From Arenibacter troitsensis (GTDB taxonomy: Bacteria > Bacteroidota > Bacteroidia > Flavobacteriales > Flavobacteriaceae), in NCBI RefSeq assembly GCF_900177645.1, contig NZ_FXAO01000015.1:1-59600 (forward strand): 59,600 bases of DNA, written 5' to 3'. Below the pieces are notes generated by a model. It was given only the letters and a program-made list of their open reading frames with translations. It did not search any database and was not told where the DNA came from. Both the position numbers and the translations under genes were made by a program. This document shows positions 1 through 7,363 of the stretch, in pieces. Each line of letters opens with the position of its first letter. Position 1 is the first letter of the stretch.

Positions 1-174
1 ATTAATCCAAATTTCTCTGGGCTATTCCCCAGTACAGGGCAGATTCTATACGCGTTGCGCACCCGTGCGCCGGTCGCCGGCGGATAAGCAAGCTTATCCC
101 CGCTGCCCCTCGACTTGCATGTGTTAGGCCTGCCGCTAGCGTTCATCCTGAGCCAGGATCAAACTCTTCATCGT
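1..174 (-). rRNA. rrs: 16S ribosomal RNA, 5' end only (runs off the left edge)
   Basis: Read on the minus strand, the segment ending near 147-166 contains the universal bacterial 16S 5' signature AGAGTTTGATCCTGGCTCAG, followed by the conserved early helices. Only about the first 174 nucleotides of the gene lie in the window; the rest lies to the left of base 1. The mature 5' end is placed by analogy with E. coli numbering and may be off by a few bases. The gene is expected to head an rRNA operon, driven by the tandem promoters at 344-373 and 493-522. Confidence 0.97.
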
Positions 175-343
175 TGATTCTTATATAAATTCGATCAACC
201 CATAAAAGCTGTTTCCCGGCCCGTTATTTCGATTTCTTTTTCTGCACCACATCCCCGTTCCCAGGAATGTGGCACGCTGTCTTTACAATATATCAATGAA
301 CTTCTTTACTTCCTTTCGTTCGCCCTGTCTCCCAAAGCGGCTG

Positions 344-373
344 CAAATGTACAGCCTTTTTTTAATCCGCCAA
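344..373 (-). promoter_or_regulatory. rRNA promoter P1 (proximal)
   Basis: On the minus strand this is TTG (371-373), a 19-bp spacer and TACATTTG (344-351). It matches the Bacteroidota primary sigma factor consensus of TTG/TTTG, 17-23 bp, TAnnTTTG. Transcription would start near 338, giving a leader of roughly 165 nt. It is nearly identical in layout and spacer sequence to P2, 149 bp upstream. Confidence 0.8.
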
Positions 374-492
374 GCTTTTTTGAAAAAATATTTTTTTTCT
401 TTTGGAAGCCCGGCAACGGAAACAAAACTATATGAACGTGGCGCTCCCAACGCCCCTTCCGCCGACTCCGTGATTCCTTCGTTAGCGGGGTG

Positions 493-522
493 CAAATCTA
501 CCACCCTTTTTTAAATCCGCAA
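493..522 (-). promoter_or_regulatory. rRNA promoter P2 (distal)
   Basis: On the minus strand this is TTG (520-522), a 19-bp spacer and TAGATTTG (493-500), again the Bacteroidota consensus. The spacer and flanks resemble P1: both have the TTG beside a GCGGATT stretch and an A-rich spacer. The pair therefore looks duplicated. Tandem promoters are usual for growth-rate-controlled rRNA operons. Confidence 0.8.
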
Positions 523-763
523 GGGTTTTTCAAAACTTTTTTTGCCTTTTTTTAAGGGCAACGCACAACACCCTGTCAACAAGCATATTGCGACAGGGAC
601 CTCCCGCGAAAAAGGGAAAACAATTTAACGCTTTTTCCAACAACCACAAAAAAAAGACACGTTAAAATTACTACAGGCCGCGTTGGGCCACCCCCGCACA
701 GGGCAGAGGGCACCAAAGACATTACATAATAATTATTCAGGAAACAAAGAGAATACCCAACCC

Positions 764-1450
764 CTACTCCTTGGACTTGTTCTGATCTTTCCAGATGTTG
801 GTAAGGGTGGCGTAATCGTATTCCAAAACGGAAGGTTGTCTTTCCAAACTAAAATCAGCAAAGGCCCTTTGCAGAATATCCTCTATAAGGTAATCCTCAT
901 GCACCAGATCGGGATGGAATTCTTCCTTAATACTAATGTTGAACATTTTAGCGGTGGTATTGTACCAGAAAGCACGCCAACCACTCCGCAACTCTTTTAC
1001 CAGATCAAAAGCGGTGACCCCAGTTTGCCTGTATATCAGCTTTACCAAAATCTGCCCTTCGGTACGCGTTAATTTCTTTAATTCTTCCGAAAACTCGTCC
1101 TCAATAAATTTTTGAACCTTGCGCGTAAACCTCCTTTTATGGGAATTCTTTTTTATATGCTCCAAACTGTCGTTCAGTTCTACCAACCTTTCTGCAGCCA
1201 ATTTGGCATAGGGATACACCTTCATAGTTTTTCTACGAAGAATATAATACCTTAACTTATCGTTATAGGAGGAAAATTTAAGTCTGCCAAATACATACAC
1301 TTCATTTAAGGCAATGGAACTCTGAAGTACGGAATCTCCCTCCATTATTATATATTGCTGGGCCAAGGAATCCAAAGTTTCTTCTGCAACCTGCCCAAAG
1401 CCCATAAATCCCACTACACCAAAAAGTATTACTAAAAATCTTTTTCCCAT
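764..1450 (-). CDS. DUF4294 domain-containing protein
   Basis: This conserved Flavobacteriia protein of unknown function belongs to the DUF4294 family as I recognise it. The likely start is the ATG at 1450, giving 228 residues that open with an exported-type signal (MGKRFLVILFGVVGFMGFGQ). The longer frame to 1480 begins with TTG, and an ATG at 1459 is also possible. The body is charged and helical, with a conserved-looking core (TEGQILVKLIYRQTG, FDLVKELRSGWRAFWYN) and no catalytic motif that I can name. It is divergent from the M42 peptidase, a neighbourhood I recall as common in this family. A TAATTTTG -7 element (1478-1485) could drive it. Confidence 0.8.
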   Translation of the reverse strand: MGKRFLVILFGVVGFMGFGQVAEETLDSLAQQYIIMEGDSVLQSSIALNEVYVFGRLKFSSYNDKLRYYILRRKTMKVYPYAKLAAERLVELNDSLEHIKKNSHKRRFTRKVQKFIEDEFSEELKKLTRTEGQILVKLIYRQTGVTAFDLVKELRSGWRAFWYNTTAKMFNISIKEEFHPDLVHEDYLIEDILQRAFADFSLERQPSVLEYDYATLTNIWKDQNKSKE

Positions 1451-1477
1451 TGCCACCATAAAATACAAAAGCCTTGC

Positions 1478-1485
1478 CAAAATTA
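1478..1485 (-). promoter_or_regulatory. Possible -7 element for the DUF4294 gene
   Basis: On the minus strand TAATTTTG matches TAnnTTTG, 28 bases upstream of the chosen ATG. No clear -33 TTG sits at the right distance, so this is a partial match. Confidence 0.4.
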
Positions 1486-1529
1486 ACGATAAAGAAAGAA
1501 TGATATTATTAATTAAAAGTGAATATTGT

Positions 1530-1537
1530 TAAGTTTG
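1530..1537 (+). promoter_or_regulatory. Possible -7 element for the M42 peptidase gene
   Basis: TAAGTTTG matches TAnnTTTG and lies 19 bases before the ATG at 1556, which would give a leader of about 13 nt. No TTG is found 17-23 bp upstream. It sits back to back with the element at 1478-1485 in a divergent intergenic region. Confidence 0.4.
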
Positions 1538-1555
1538 TATCCAAAATATACGTAA

Positions 1556-2644
1556 ATGAGCGCTAAAAAGATCCTTACCAAAAAATCCATAGATTTTTTA
1601 GAGAAATATTTAAACAATGCCTCCCCTACAGGCTACGAATGGGAGGGACAAAAATTATGGATGGAGTATTTAAAACCTTATGTAGATACTTTTATCACCG
1701 ACACTTATGGAACTGCCGTAGGGGTCATAAACCCAGATGCCAAATATAAAGTGGTTATAGAAGGACATTCCGATGAAATATCCTGGTACGTTAACTATAT
1801 TACGGACAACGGCTTAATCTATGTTATCCGTAACGGAGGAAGCGATCACCAAATTGCCCCTTCAAAATGGGTAGACATCCACACTAAAAAAGGAATCGTA
1901 AAAGGTATATTTGGATGGCCGGCCATACACACCAGGGACAGCTCCAAAGAAGAGCCCCCTAAATTGGACAATATTTTTATAGACATAGGCGCCAAAGACA
2001 AGGCGGAAGTGGAAAAATTAGGAGTACATGTCGGCTGTGTCATCACCTATCCGGACACCTTCCAAATTCTGAACAAAGATAAATTTGTTTGTCGAGCCAT
2101 AGACAACCGCGTTGGTGGTTTTATGATCGCCGAAGTGGCCCGACTCCTCAAGGAGAACAAAAAGACGCTCCCTTTCGGACTATATATAACCAACGCCGTA
2201 CAAGAAGAAATTGGATTAAGGGGTGCTGAAATGATTACCCAGACCATAAAACCGAACATTGCGATAGTCACGGACGTTTGCCACGACACCACTACGCCCA
2301 TGATCGAGAAAAAGAAACAAGGTCATACCGAAATTGGAGCAGGCCCAGTAATCTCCTATGCCCCGGCCGTGCAAAATAAACTTCGTGAACGAATTATTGA
2401 AACTGCCGAAACCAACAAGATTCCTTTTCAGCGCATGGCTGCTTCGAGATACACCGGTACGGATACCGATGCCTTTGCCTACAGCAATGGCGGAGTGGCA
2501 TCAGTATTGATTTCCCTACCCTTGAGATATATGCATACCACCGTAGAAACAGTGCATAAGGATGATGTGGAAAACGTTATTCGGTTGATCTACGAAACAC
2601 TTTTAAACATAAAAGAAGGAGAAACTTTTAGCTACTTTGAATAA
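1556..2644 (+). CDS. M42 family metallopeptidase (glutamyl aminopeptidase/CelM-like)
   Basis: This is a cytoplasmic di-metal aminopeptidase of the M42 family, members of which form large tetrahedral complexes and trim N-terminal residues from peptides. At 362 aa it is of normal family length. Metal and catalytic residues can be seen: H in VIEGHSDEISW, D in CRAIDNRVGG, EE in AVQEEIGLRGA, D in IVTDVCHD, and a C-terminal H in LRYMHTTVE. No signal peptide is present. Such enzymes have often been mislabelled as endoglucanase M; nothing here suggests a glycosidase. It stands alone between a divergent DUF4294 gene and a terminator. Confidence 0.93.
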   Translation: MSAKKILTKKSIDFLEKYLNNASPTGYEWEGQKLWMEYLKPYVDTFITDTYGTAVGVINPDAKYKVVIEGHSDEISWYVNYITDNGLIYVIRNGGSDHQIAPSKWVDIHTKKGIVKGIFGWPAIHTRDSSKEEPPKLDNIFIDIGAKDKAEVEKLGVHVGCVITYPDTFQILNKDKFVCRAIDNRVGGFMIAEVARLLKENKKTLPFGLYITNAVQEEIGLRGAEMITQTIKPNIAIVTDVCHDTTTPMIEKKKQGHTEIGAGPVISYAPAVQNKLRERIIETAETNKIPFQRMAASRYTGTDTDAFAYSNGGVASVLISLPLRYMHTTVETVHKDDVENVIRLIYETLLNIKEGETFSYFE

Positions 2645-2653
2645 TCTTTACCG

Positions 2654-2683
2654 AAAATCCTCCCTTTTTGGGGAGGATTTTCT
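2654..2683 (+). terminator. Rho-independent terminator after the M42 peptidase gene
   Basis: A perfect 11-bp inverted repeat, AAAATCCTCCC (2654-2664) and GGGAGGATTTT (2671-2681) with a 6-base loop, begins ten bases after the stop codon and ends in a T-rich tail. Confidence 0.85.
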
Positions 2684-2723
2684 TTATAATATGTATTCAA
2701 TCAATTATTCAATATAAGCTAAC

Positions 2724-3272
2724 ATGGATGAATTAATAGATGTACTGGATGCCGAAGGGAATTACACCGGCAAATCCATCATGAAATCGGAAGCACACAG
2801 AAAGGGAGTTTTTCACCCTAGTATACATGTTTGGCTTTATACCAAAAACGGGGAAATACTTATTCAACAACGCGCCACAAACAAAGATACCCATCCCGGA
2901 CTTTGGGATGTATCCGTGGCCGGTCATATTGGGGCCGGTGAGGATGTAACCGAATCTGCCATTAGGGAAGTCCAGGAAGAGATAGGGCTTGAAATATCTA
3001 GCAAGGACCTGCTCAAAATAGGGGTATTCAAATACAGCCACCAACACCATAAAGATTTATTGGATTGTGAATTTCACCATACCTTTTTATGTGAATTGAA
3101 AGTACCCTTGGCCACGCTTGAAATGCAGGAAAGCGAAGTGGCCGATCTTAGCCTGATATCAATAGACAAATTGGAAAAGGAACTGGAAAGCAAAATACAT
3201 TCCAAGAAATACGTGCCTTATGATATGGATTATTACAACACTGTGTTGAACGCCATTAAGCAACGACTATAG
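2724..3272 (+). CDS. Nudix hydrolase (IDI-like architecture)
   Basis: A 182-residue protein with a complete Nudix box, G-x5-E-x7-R-E-V-Q-E-E-I-G-L, beginning in SVAGHIGAGEDV around residue 75. The family hydrolyses nucleoside diphosphates linked to another moiety. The N-terminus (ELIDVLDAEGNYTGKSIMKS, then HRKGVFHPSIHVWL) resembles the isopentenyl-diphosphate isomerase-like subgroup (YfcD type). The substrate cannot be told from sequence. The gene overlaps the 3' end of the convergent hisS by 6 bp, so the two messages are antisense at their ends. Confidence 0.9.
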   Translation: MDELIDVLDAEGNYTGKSIMKSEAHRKGVFHPSIHVWLYTKNGEILIQQRATNKDTHPGLWDVSVAGHIGAGEDVTESAIREVQEEIGLEISSKDLLKIGVFKYSHQHHKDLLDCEFHHTFLCELKVPLATLEMQESEVADLSLISIDKLEKELESKIHSKKYVPYDMDYYNTVLNAIKQRL

Positions 3273-4643
3273 GCCTTTGTAAAAAAGCTCAGGGGCATCT
3301 AGGCTATATGTTTGTTGCCCCCCTTTAACCATATCCTTAACCACAAAGGAATTGCTGTCCAACTCCTGCTCCCCGATCAACACCACATAGGGAACATTCC
3401 TATTATTGGCAAATTTCATTTGTTTCTGCATCTTGGCACTAGAAGGGTACAAGTCACATTTTACACCCGCCTTCCTAAGTCGATTAACAAGTTTCAAGGA
3501 GGTCAACGCTTCCTTTTCCCCGAAATTAACACAGAGTACCTGCAAGGATTGATCAATGGTTTCAGGAAACAGTCCCAACTCTTCCAATACCAAATAAATA
3601 CGGTCCAGACCAAAAGAGATCCCTACTCCACTCACATCCTTAAGCCCAAAGATGCCGGTAAGGTCGTCATAACGTCCGCCGCCACCAATAGATCCCATAC
3701 TTACTCCTTCCGGAGCAGCTACTTCAAATATGGCACCGGTATAGTAATTAAGTCCCCTGGCCAAAGTAACATCTATCTTTAGGTTTGCAGATTGTAACCC
3801 CAATTCTTCAATGGTTGCAATAATAAATCTTAGCTCCCCTACTCCTTTGCTCCCCTCTTCGGAATCCTTTAACAAATCACTTAAAACCGAAAGCTGCTCC
3901 AAGTTACTTCCACTTAGCGCAAATAAAGGGGCCGCTTTTTCAATGGCTGTATCAGAAATGCCTTTTTCCCTCATTTCCTTGGAAACTCCATCAATCCCTA
4001 TTTTATCCAGCTTATCCAAAGCCACGGTAAAGTCGATCAGTTTATCGCGTTCCCCGATTACCTCGGCAATCCCGGCCAATATCTTCCTATTGTTTAGTTT
4101 AACAGTTACTCCTTCCAGCTTTAAATCCGTAAAAACAGCATCGTACAACTGTACCAATTCCACTTCCTGTAACAGTGAATCTGACCCTACCACATCGGCA
4201 TCGCACTGAAAAAATTCACGAAAACGGCCTTTTTGAGGTCTATCTGCACGCCATACCGGTTGGATCTGATATCGCTTAAAAGGAAAGTCGATTTCATTTT
4301 GATGCATTACCACGTAACGGGCAAAGGGCACGGTAAGATCATAACGCAGGGCTTTTTCTGAAATCCTTGAAGTAATGGCACTTGAGTCTTTAGTAGCATA
4401 TAGATCATCATTCACTTTATTCAAAAAATCGCCAGAATTAAGAATTTTAAAGATCAATCGATCGCCTTCGTCACCATATTTCCCCATTAAGGTTTCAGAA
4501 TTTTCAAAGGACGGAGTTTCAATAGGTTGAAAACCGTAGGTCTGAAAATGCTTTTTTACCACATCAAAAATATAATTTCTCTTATTGACTTCAGAAGGGG
4601 AAAAGTCCCTAGTTCCTTTAGGTATGGATGGTTTTTGTGCCAT
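3267..4643 (-). CDS. hisS: Histidine--tRNA ligase
   Basis: Class II aminoacyl-tRNA synthetase that charges tRNA-His. The 458 residues show the expected order. KGTRDFSPSEVNKR is at the N-terminus, motif 1 and LTVPFARYV follow, then motif 2 (QIQPVWRADRPQKGRFREFF). The histidine-specific loops ARGLNYYTGAIFE and GGGRYDDL come next, motif 3 is GVGISFGLDRI, and an anticodon-binding domain occupies the last 100 residues. The start ATG at 4643 fits the family (MAQKPSIPKGTRD). It converges with the Nudix gene with a 6-bp overlap. Confidence 0.98.
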   Translation of the reverse strand: MAQKPSIPKGTRDFSPSEVNKRNYIFDVVKKHFQTYGFQPIETPSFENSETLMGKYGDEGDRLIFKILNSGDFLNKVNDDLYATKDSSAITSRISEKALRYDLTVPFARYVVMHQNEIDFPFKRYQIQPVWRADRPQKGRFREFFQCDADVVGSDSLLQEVELVQLYDAVFTDLKLEGVTVKLNNRKILAGIAEVIGERDKLIDFTVALDKLDKIGIDGVSKEMREKGISDTAIEKAAPLFALSGSNLEQLSVLSDLLKDSEEGSKGVGELRFIIATIEELGLQSANLKIDVTLARGLNYYTGAIFEVAAPEGVSMGSIGGGGRYDDLTGIFGLKDVSGVGISFGLDRIYLVLEELGLFPETIDQSLQVLCVNFGEKEALTSLKLVNRLRKAGVKCDLYPSSAKMQKQMKFANNRNVPYVVLIGEQELDSNSFVVKDMVKGGQQTYSLDAPELFYKGL

Positions 4644-4707
4644 TGTTTATAATTCTGTTGTAAATATAATGGATTGTAGATTTTTGCCTATGCCGGATAG
4701 CATAAAA

Positions 4708-5178
4708 TTAACCTATAAGATTATCGAACCATTGGTATAGTTCTCCTTTGGTAATTACAGCCCCCTGTTTTATTAAATTAAACTTATCCAGGTTTTTATC
4801 GGCAGAATACGCTTTGGAGGCCGTTAAATATTCTACAAAATCTGATTGATAGTTTTTTCTGAACCAAGAAAAGCCTTCTTTGGTAGTAAGATCAACATCC
4901 GGATTCATCACCTTTACGGAGATAAGCTTCATTTCCTTTTCTTCTGTATGGAATAAATGCATTTGCTGTGCGGATATATTTTCCAAGAACTTTACTTTGG
5001 ATAATACTCCCTCCCAAATTAAATCGCTAAAAACATCCAGTTCCTCCTCCGCTACTTCCGGTTTTTCTTTCTTCAACTTTTCCCATTCCTCCCCTGTAAT
5101 GGACTGGGTAGCCAAAAAGTTGATAAACTCTTGGTGCAACTCTTCCAACTGCTGTCTTGTTAGTCTTAAGTATTTCAT
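4708..5178 (-). CDS. DUF6495 family protein
   Basis: A small acidic helical protein of unknown function that I recognise as the flavobacterial DUF6495 family. The ATG at 5178 (MKYLRLTRQQLEELHQEFIN, 156 aa) is the more likely start; the frame stays open to 5211 but adds an atypical MGRALLKFSGK. It has no signal peptide, membrane segment or recognisable active site. The stretch PEVAEEELDVFSDLIWEGVL looks like the conserved core. It lies between hisS (64 bp downstream, same strand) and the terminator of the ribosomal protein operon, so it probably has its own promoter. Confidence 0.75.
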   Translation of the reverse strand: MKYLRLTRQQLEELHQEFINFLATQSITGEEWEKLKKEKPEVAEEELDVFSDLIWEGVLSKVKFLENISAQQMHLFHTEEKEMKLISVKVMNPDVDLTTKEGFSWFRKNYQSDFVEYLTASKAYSADKNLDKFNLIKQGAVITKGELYQWFDNLIG

Positions 5179-5269
5179 TTTGCCACTAAATTTCAATAAT
5201 GCCCTGCCCATGAAACCAGGGTGGACATATGGAACATTTTTTTGCTGTAAATTTTAAGGTAATTAACAT

Positions 5270-5297
5270 AAAAAAGGCCACATAAATGCGGCCTTTC
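5270..5297 (-). terminator. Terminator of the rpsF-rpsR-rplI operon
   Basis: On the minus strand AAAGGCC (from 5296-5290) and GGCCTTT (from 5279-5273) form a hairpin with a 10-nt loop followed by a T run. It lies 22 bases beyond the rplI stop codon. Confidence 0.85.
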
Positions 5298-5318
5298 ATA
5301 TTACTTATCCAGATAAGA

Positions 5319-5774
5319 TTATCCTTTTGCCTCTGCAACCACTTCAAATGGGAAATCGATTACCACATCTCTGTGCAATCTTATTTGAGCGTTATAAGGA
5401 CCTGTCCTTTTTACGGCTCCACCCTGAATTGCAATATATTTCCTATCAAGAGAATGTCCAGCTTTTTCCAAAGCATCGGCCAAATCTATATTGGTGATAG
5501 ATCCAAATAATTTATCTCCAGCACCAGCGTTTGCAGCAATCTTGATTTCCAATTGCTTAATGGCTTCTGCAGTCTTATTGGCAGCATCAACAATTTTCTT
5601 CTCTTTGTGAGCTCTTTGTTTTAGGTTTTCTGCCAATACTTTTTTGGCTGATGGCGTAGCTAAAGAGGCCAATCCTCTTGGGATTAGGTAATTTCTACCA
5701 AAACCATTCTTTACGTTCACCAAATCATCTTTAAAACCTAAGTTTTGTACGTCTTCCTTTAATATAAGTTCCAT
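5319..5774 (-). CDS. rplI: 50S ribosomal protein L9
   Basis: The 151 residues begin MELILKEDVQNLGFKDDLVN, followed by VKNGFGRNYLIPRGLA, the L9 N-domain signature for 23S rRNA binding. A long connecting helix (residues about 40-75, with alternating K/E) follows, and then the C-terminal domain with KLFGSITN and the ending FEVVAEAKG. It is the last gene of the rpsF-rpsR-rplI operon, 13 bp after rpsR, and is followed by a strong terminator. Confidence 0.98.
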   Translation of the reverse strand: MELILKEDVQNLGFKDDLVNVKNGFGRNYLIPRGLASLATPSAKKVLAENLKQRAHKEKKIVDAANKTAEAIKQLEIKIAANAGAGDKLFGSITNIDLADALEKAGHSLDRKYIAIQGGAVKRTGPYNAQIRLHRDVVIDFPFEVVAEAKG

Positions 5775-5787
5775 CGTCCGTTTCTTT

Positions 5788-6084
5788 TTATTTTAATAAA
5801 TCGCCAACATAAGGCATTAAAGCTAAATGACGCGCTCTTTTTACAGCAACGGCCACTTTACGCTGATATTTCAAGGAAGTTCCAGTAAGTCTTCTTGGAA
5901 GCAATTTACCTTGCTCATTTACCAATTTAATCAAGAAATCAGGATCCTTGTAATCTACATATTTAATACCCGACTTTTTGAAACGACAATATTTCTTTTG
6001 AGTATTGGTCTCTATATTAAGAGGAGTAAGATATCTGATCTCTCCGTCTTTTTTACCTTTTGCTTGTTGTTCTATTGATGCCAT
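5788..6084 (-). CDS. rpsR: 30S ribosomal protein S18
   Basis: The 98-residue protein has the S18 core ([21 protein letters not shown], here split by its neighbours, then [21 protein letters not shown]). It also has the typical Bacteroidota N-terminal extension, with the start [20 protein letters not shown]. It binds 16S rRNA next to S6 on the 30S platform, and its gene lies 5 bp downstream of the S6 gene, so translational coupling is likely. Confidence 0.98.
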   Translation of the reverse strand: MASIEQQAKGKKDGEIRYLTPLNIETNTQKKYCRFKKSGIKYVDYKDPDFLIKLVNEQGKLLPRRLTGTSLKYQRKVAVAVKRARHLALMPYVGDLLK

Positions 6085-6089
6085 AATCC

Positions 6090-6428
6090 TTACGCTTTAG
6101 CTTTTAACTTTGTTCTTCTTCTTTCTGCCCATGATACGGCGTGCTTGTCTAATTTCACAGTTAGAAAACGCATTACTCGCTCGTCCCTTCTGAATTCCAA
6201 TTCGTAAGGGGCAACAACGTCGCCTTCAGCTGTAAACTCGAACAAATGGTAAAAACCACTTTTCTTGTGTTGGATAGGATAGGCCAATTTCTTTAGCCCC
6301 CAGTTTTCTTTGGCTACCATCTTGGCACCTTTGTTAATTAAGAAATCCTCAAATTTCTTAACTGTTTCCTCTATCTGAACATCAGATAGAACGGGATTTA
6401 AAATGAAAACAGTTTCGTAATTGTTCAT
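6090..6428 (-). CDS. rpsF: 30S ribosomal protein S6
   Basis: The 112-residue ferredoxin-like fold protein begins [20 protein letters not shown] and contains [20 protein letters not shown], the S6 signature, and [13 protein letters not shown]. It is the first gene of the operon. In other Bacteroidota the S6:S18 leader interaction regulates such operons, but the leader here is only about 18 nt by the promoter position, leaving no room for a known S6:S18 RNA element. The ATG at 6428 is the only sensible start. Confidence 0.98.
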   Translation of the reverse strand: MNNYETVFILNPVLSDVQIEETVKKFEDFLINKGAKMVAKENWGLKKLAYPIQHKKSGFYHLFEFTAEGDVVAPYELEFRRDERVMRFLTVKLDKHAVSWAERRRTKLKAKA

Positions 6429-6451
6429 ATGTTTAAAATTTTTTAAGTGTG

Positions 6452-6482
6452 CAAAAGTAATTATTTTTTGTTCATATCACAA
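6452..6482 (-). promoter_or_regulatory. Promoter of the rpsF operon
   Basis: On the minus strand TTG (6480-6482), a 20-bp spacer and TACTTTTG (6452-6459) fit the Bacteroidota promoter consensus. The expected transcript start is near 6446, giving an 18-nt leader. Confidence 0.7.
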
Positions 6483-6662
6483 GAAAATGAAAAAATCTTC
6501 GTTATACCTAGAGAAAACATAATATTGAACTTAACCAAAAACAATTAAACTATGGTCATTGCCATTTACACAACAATTACTACAATGTTTACAACTTTAG
6601 TTGTACATCAGCGTGATTTTTAAGTACTTTGTCGATGATTTAACCCCACAAATCAACCATTT

Positions 6663-7355
6663 ATGAAATTAAGAAGCATTATCGTGGACGACTCGTCCAT
6701 GCAGCGGATGGCAGTTGCCAAACTGGTAAATAACCATCCGAATCTGGCTTTGGTAGCTGAGTACAGTAATGCCATTGAAGCTAAGAACGGCATCAAAAAC
6801 AATGAAATCGATTTAATTTTCTTAGATGTAGAGATGCCCATTATCACCGGATTCGACCTATTGGAATCCTTGGATAACAGTCCTCAGGTAATTTTGATCA
6901 CCGGAAAACCCGATTATGCCCTTAAAGCATTCGATTACGATGTAACGGATTACCTTCACAAACCTATTACCCTTTCACGTTTTGACGCATCCGTAAAGCG
7001 GGCCGTAGCGAAATACGAGCAAATCAATAAGGTAACGGAAGACGAAGAACACATATTTGTTAAGAGCAACCTAAAGAAAAGAAAGGTTATTTTAAACGAG
7101 ATAAAATGGATCGAAGCCTTGGGCGACTACATAAAACTAGTTACGGATGAGGCCAATATCGTAATTTTATCAACAATGAAATCTTTTGAAAAACAGTTGC
7201 CGGAAGATAAGTTTTTGAGAATTCACAAATCCTATATTGTCAACTTGGAGAAGGTAGAGAAATTTAATAGTAAAAATGTAGAAGTTAGTGGAAAACAAAT
7301 ACCTCTAAGTAGAAATAAGAAAACTGAATTAGCAGAGGCTCTGAATAATTTTTAG
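6663..7355 (+). CDS. LytTR-family response regulator, orphan
   Basis: A 230-aa response regulator. The N-terminal receiver domain has the acidic pair D9/D10, the phosphoacceptor D55 in LIFLDVEMP, T80/G81 in LITGKPDYALKAF and K100 in DYLHKPIT. The C-terminal LytTR DNA-binding domain runs from about residue 128 to 226 (IKWIEALGDYIKL, FLRIHKSYIVNLEKV, IPLSRNKKTEL). It probably acts as a transcription factor. No histidine kinase is adjacent, since rpsF is divergent and priA convergent, so its partner must be encoded elsewhere. Its 3' end lies 8 bp from the priA stop. Confidence 0.93.
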   Translation: MKLRSIIVDDSSMQRMAVAKLVNNHPNLALVAEYSNAIEAKNGIKNNEIDLIFLDVEMPIITGFDLLESLDNSPQVILITGKPDYALKAFDYDVTDYLHKPITLSRFDASVKRAVAKYEQINKVTEDEEHIFVKSNLKKRKVILNEIKWIEALGDYIKLVTDEANIVILSTMKSFEKQLPEDKFLRIHKSYIVNLEKVEKFNSKNVEVSGKQIPLSRNKKTELAEALNNF

Positions 7356-7363
7356 ATAGTTAG

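Larger units (their letters stand above)
175..763 (-). other. rRNA leader and upstream intergenic region, no gene
   Basis: This 590-base stretch between the 16S 5' end and the DUF4294 gene has no convincing coding sequence. The short frames at 269-514 and 283-504 lie across the promoter repeats and look non-coding. It holds the rRNA leader (about 165 nt from the proximal promoter), two tandem promoters, and an inverted repeat CCCTGTC/GACAGGG at 571-577 and 592-598 about 50 bases upstream of the distal promoter's -33 element. A short TTGCC/GGCAA hairpin around a T run sits near 542-561. The A/T tracts flanking both promoters could act as UP-like or bent DNA, which is inference. Confidence 0.6.

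Noticed and set aside
269..514. Opposed 81- and 73-codon frames near the 16S gene
   Set aside because: They run through the two tandem rRNA promoters and their A/T tracts, and the translations look like non-coding DNA.
683..1072. 129-codon plus-strand frame
   Set aside because: It lies antisense within the well-supported DUF4294 gene and its translation has no recognisable features.
3312..3782. 156-codon plus-strand frame
   Set aside because: It is antisense to the conserved C-terminal half of hisS and is a shadow frame.
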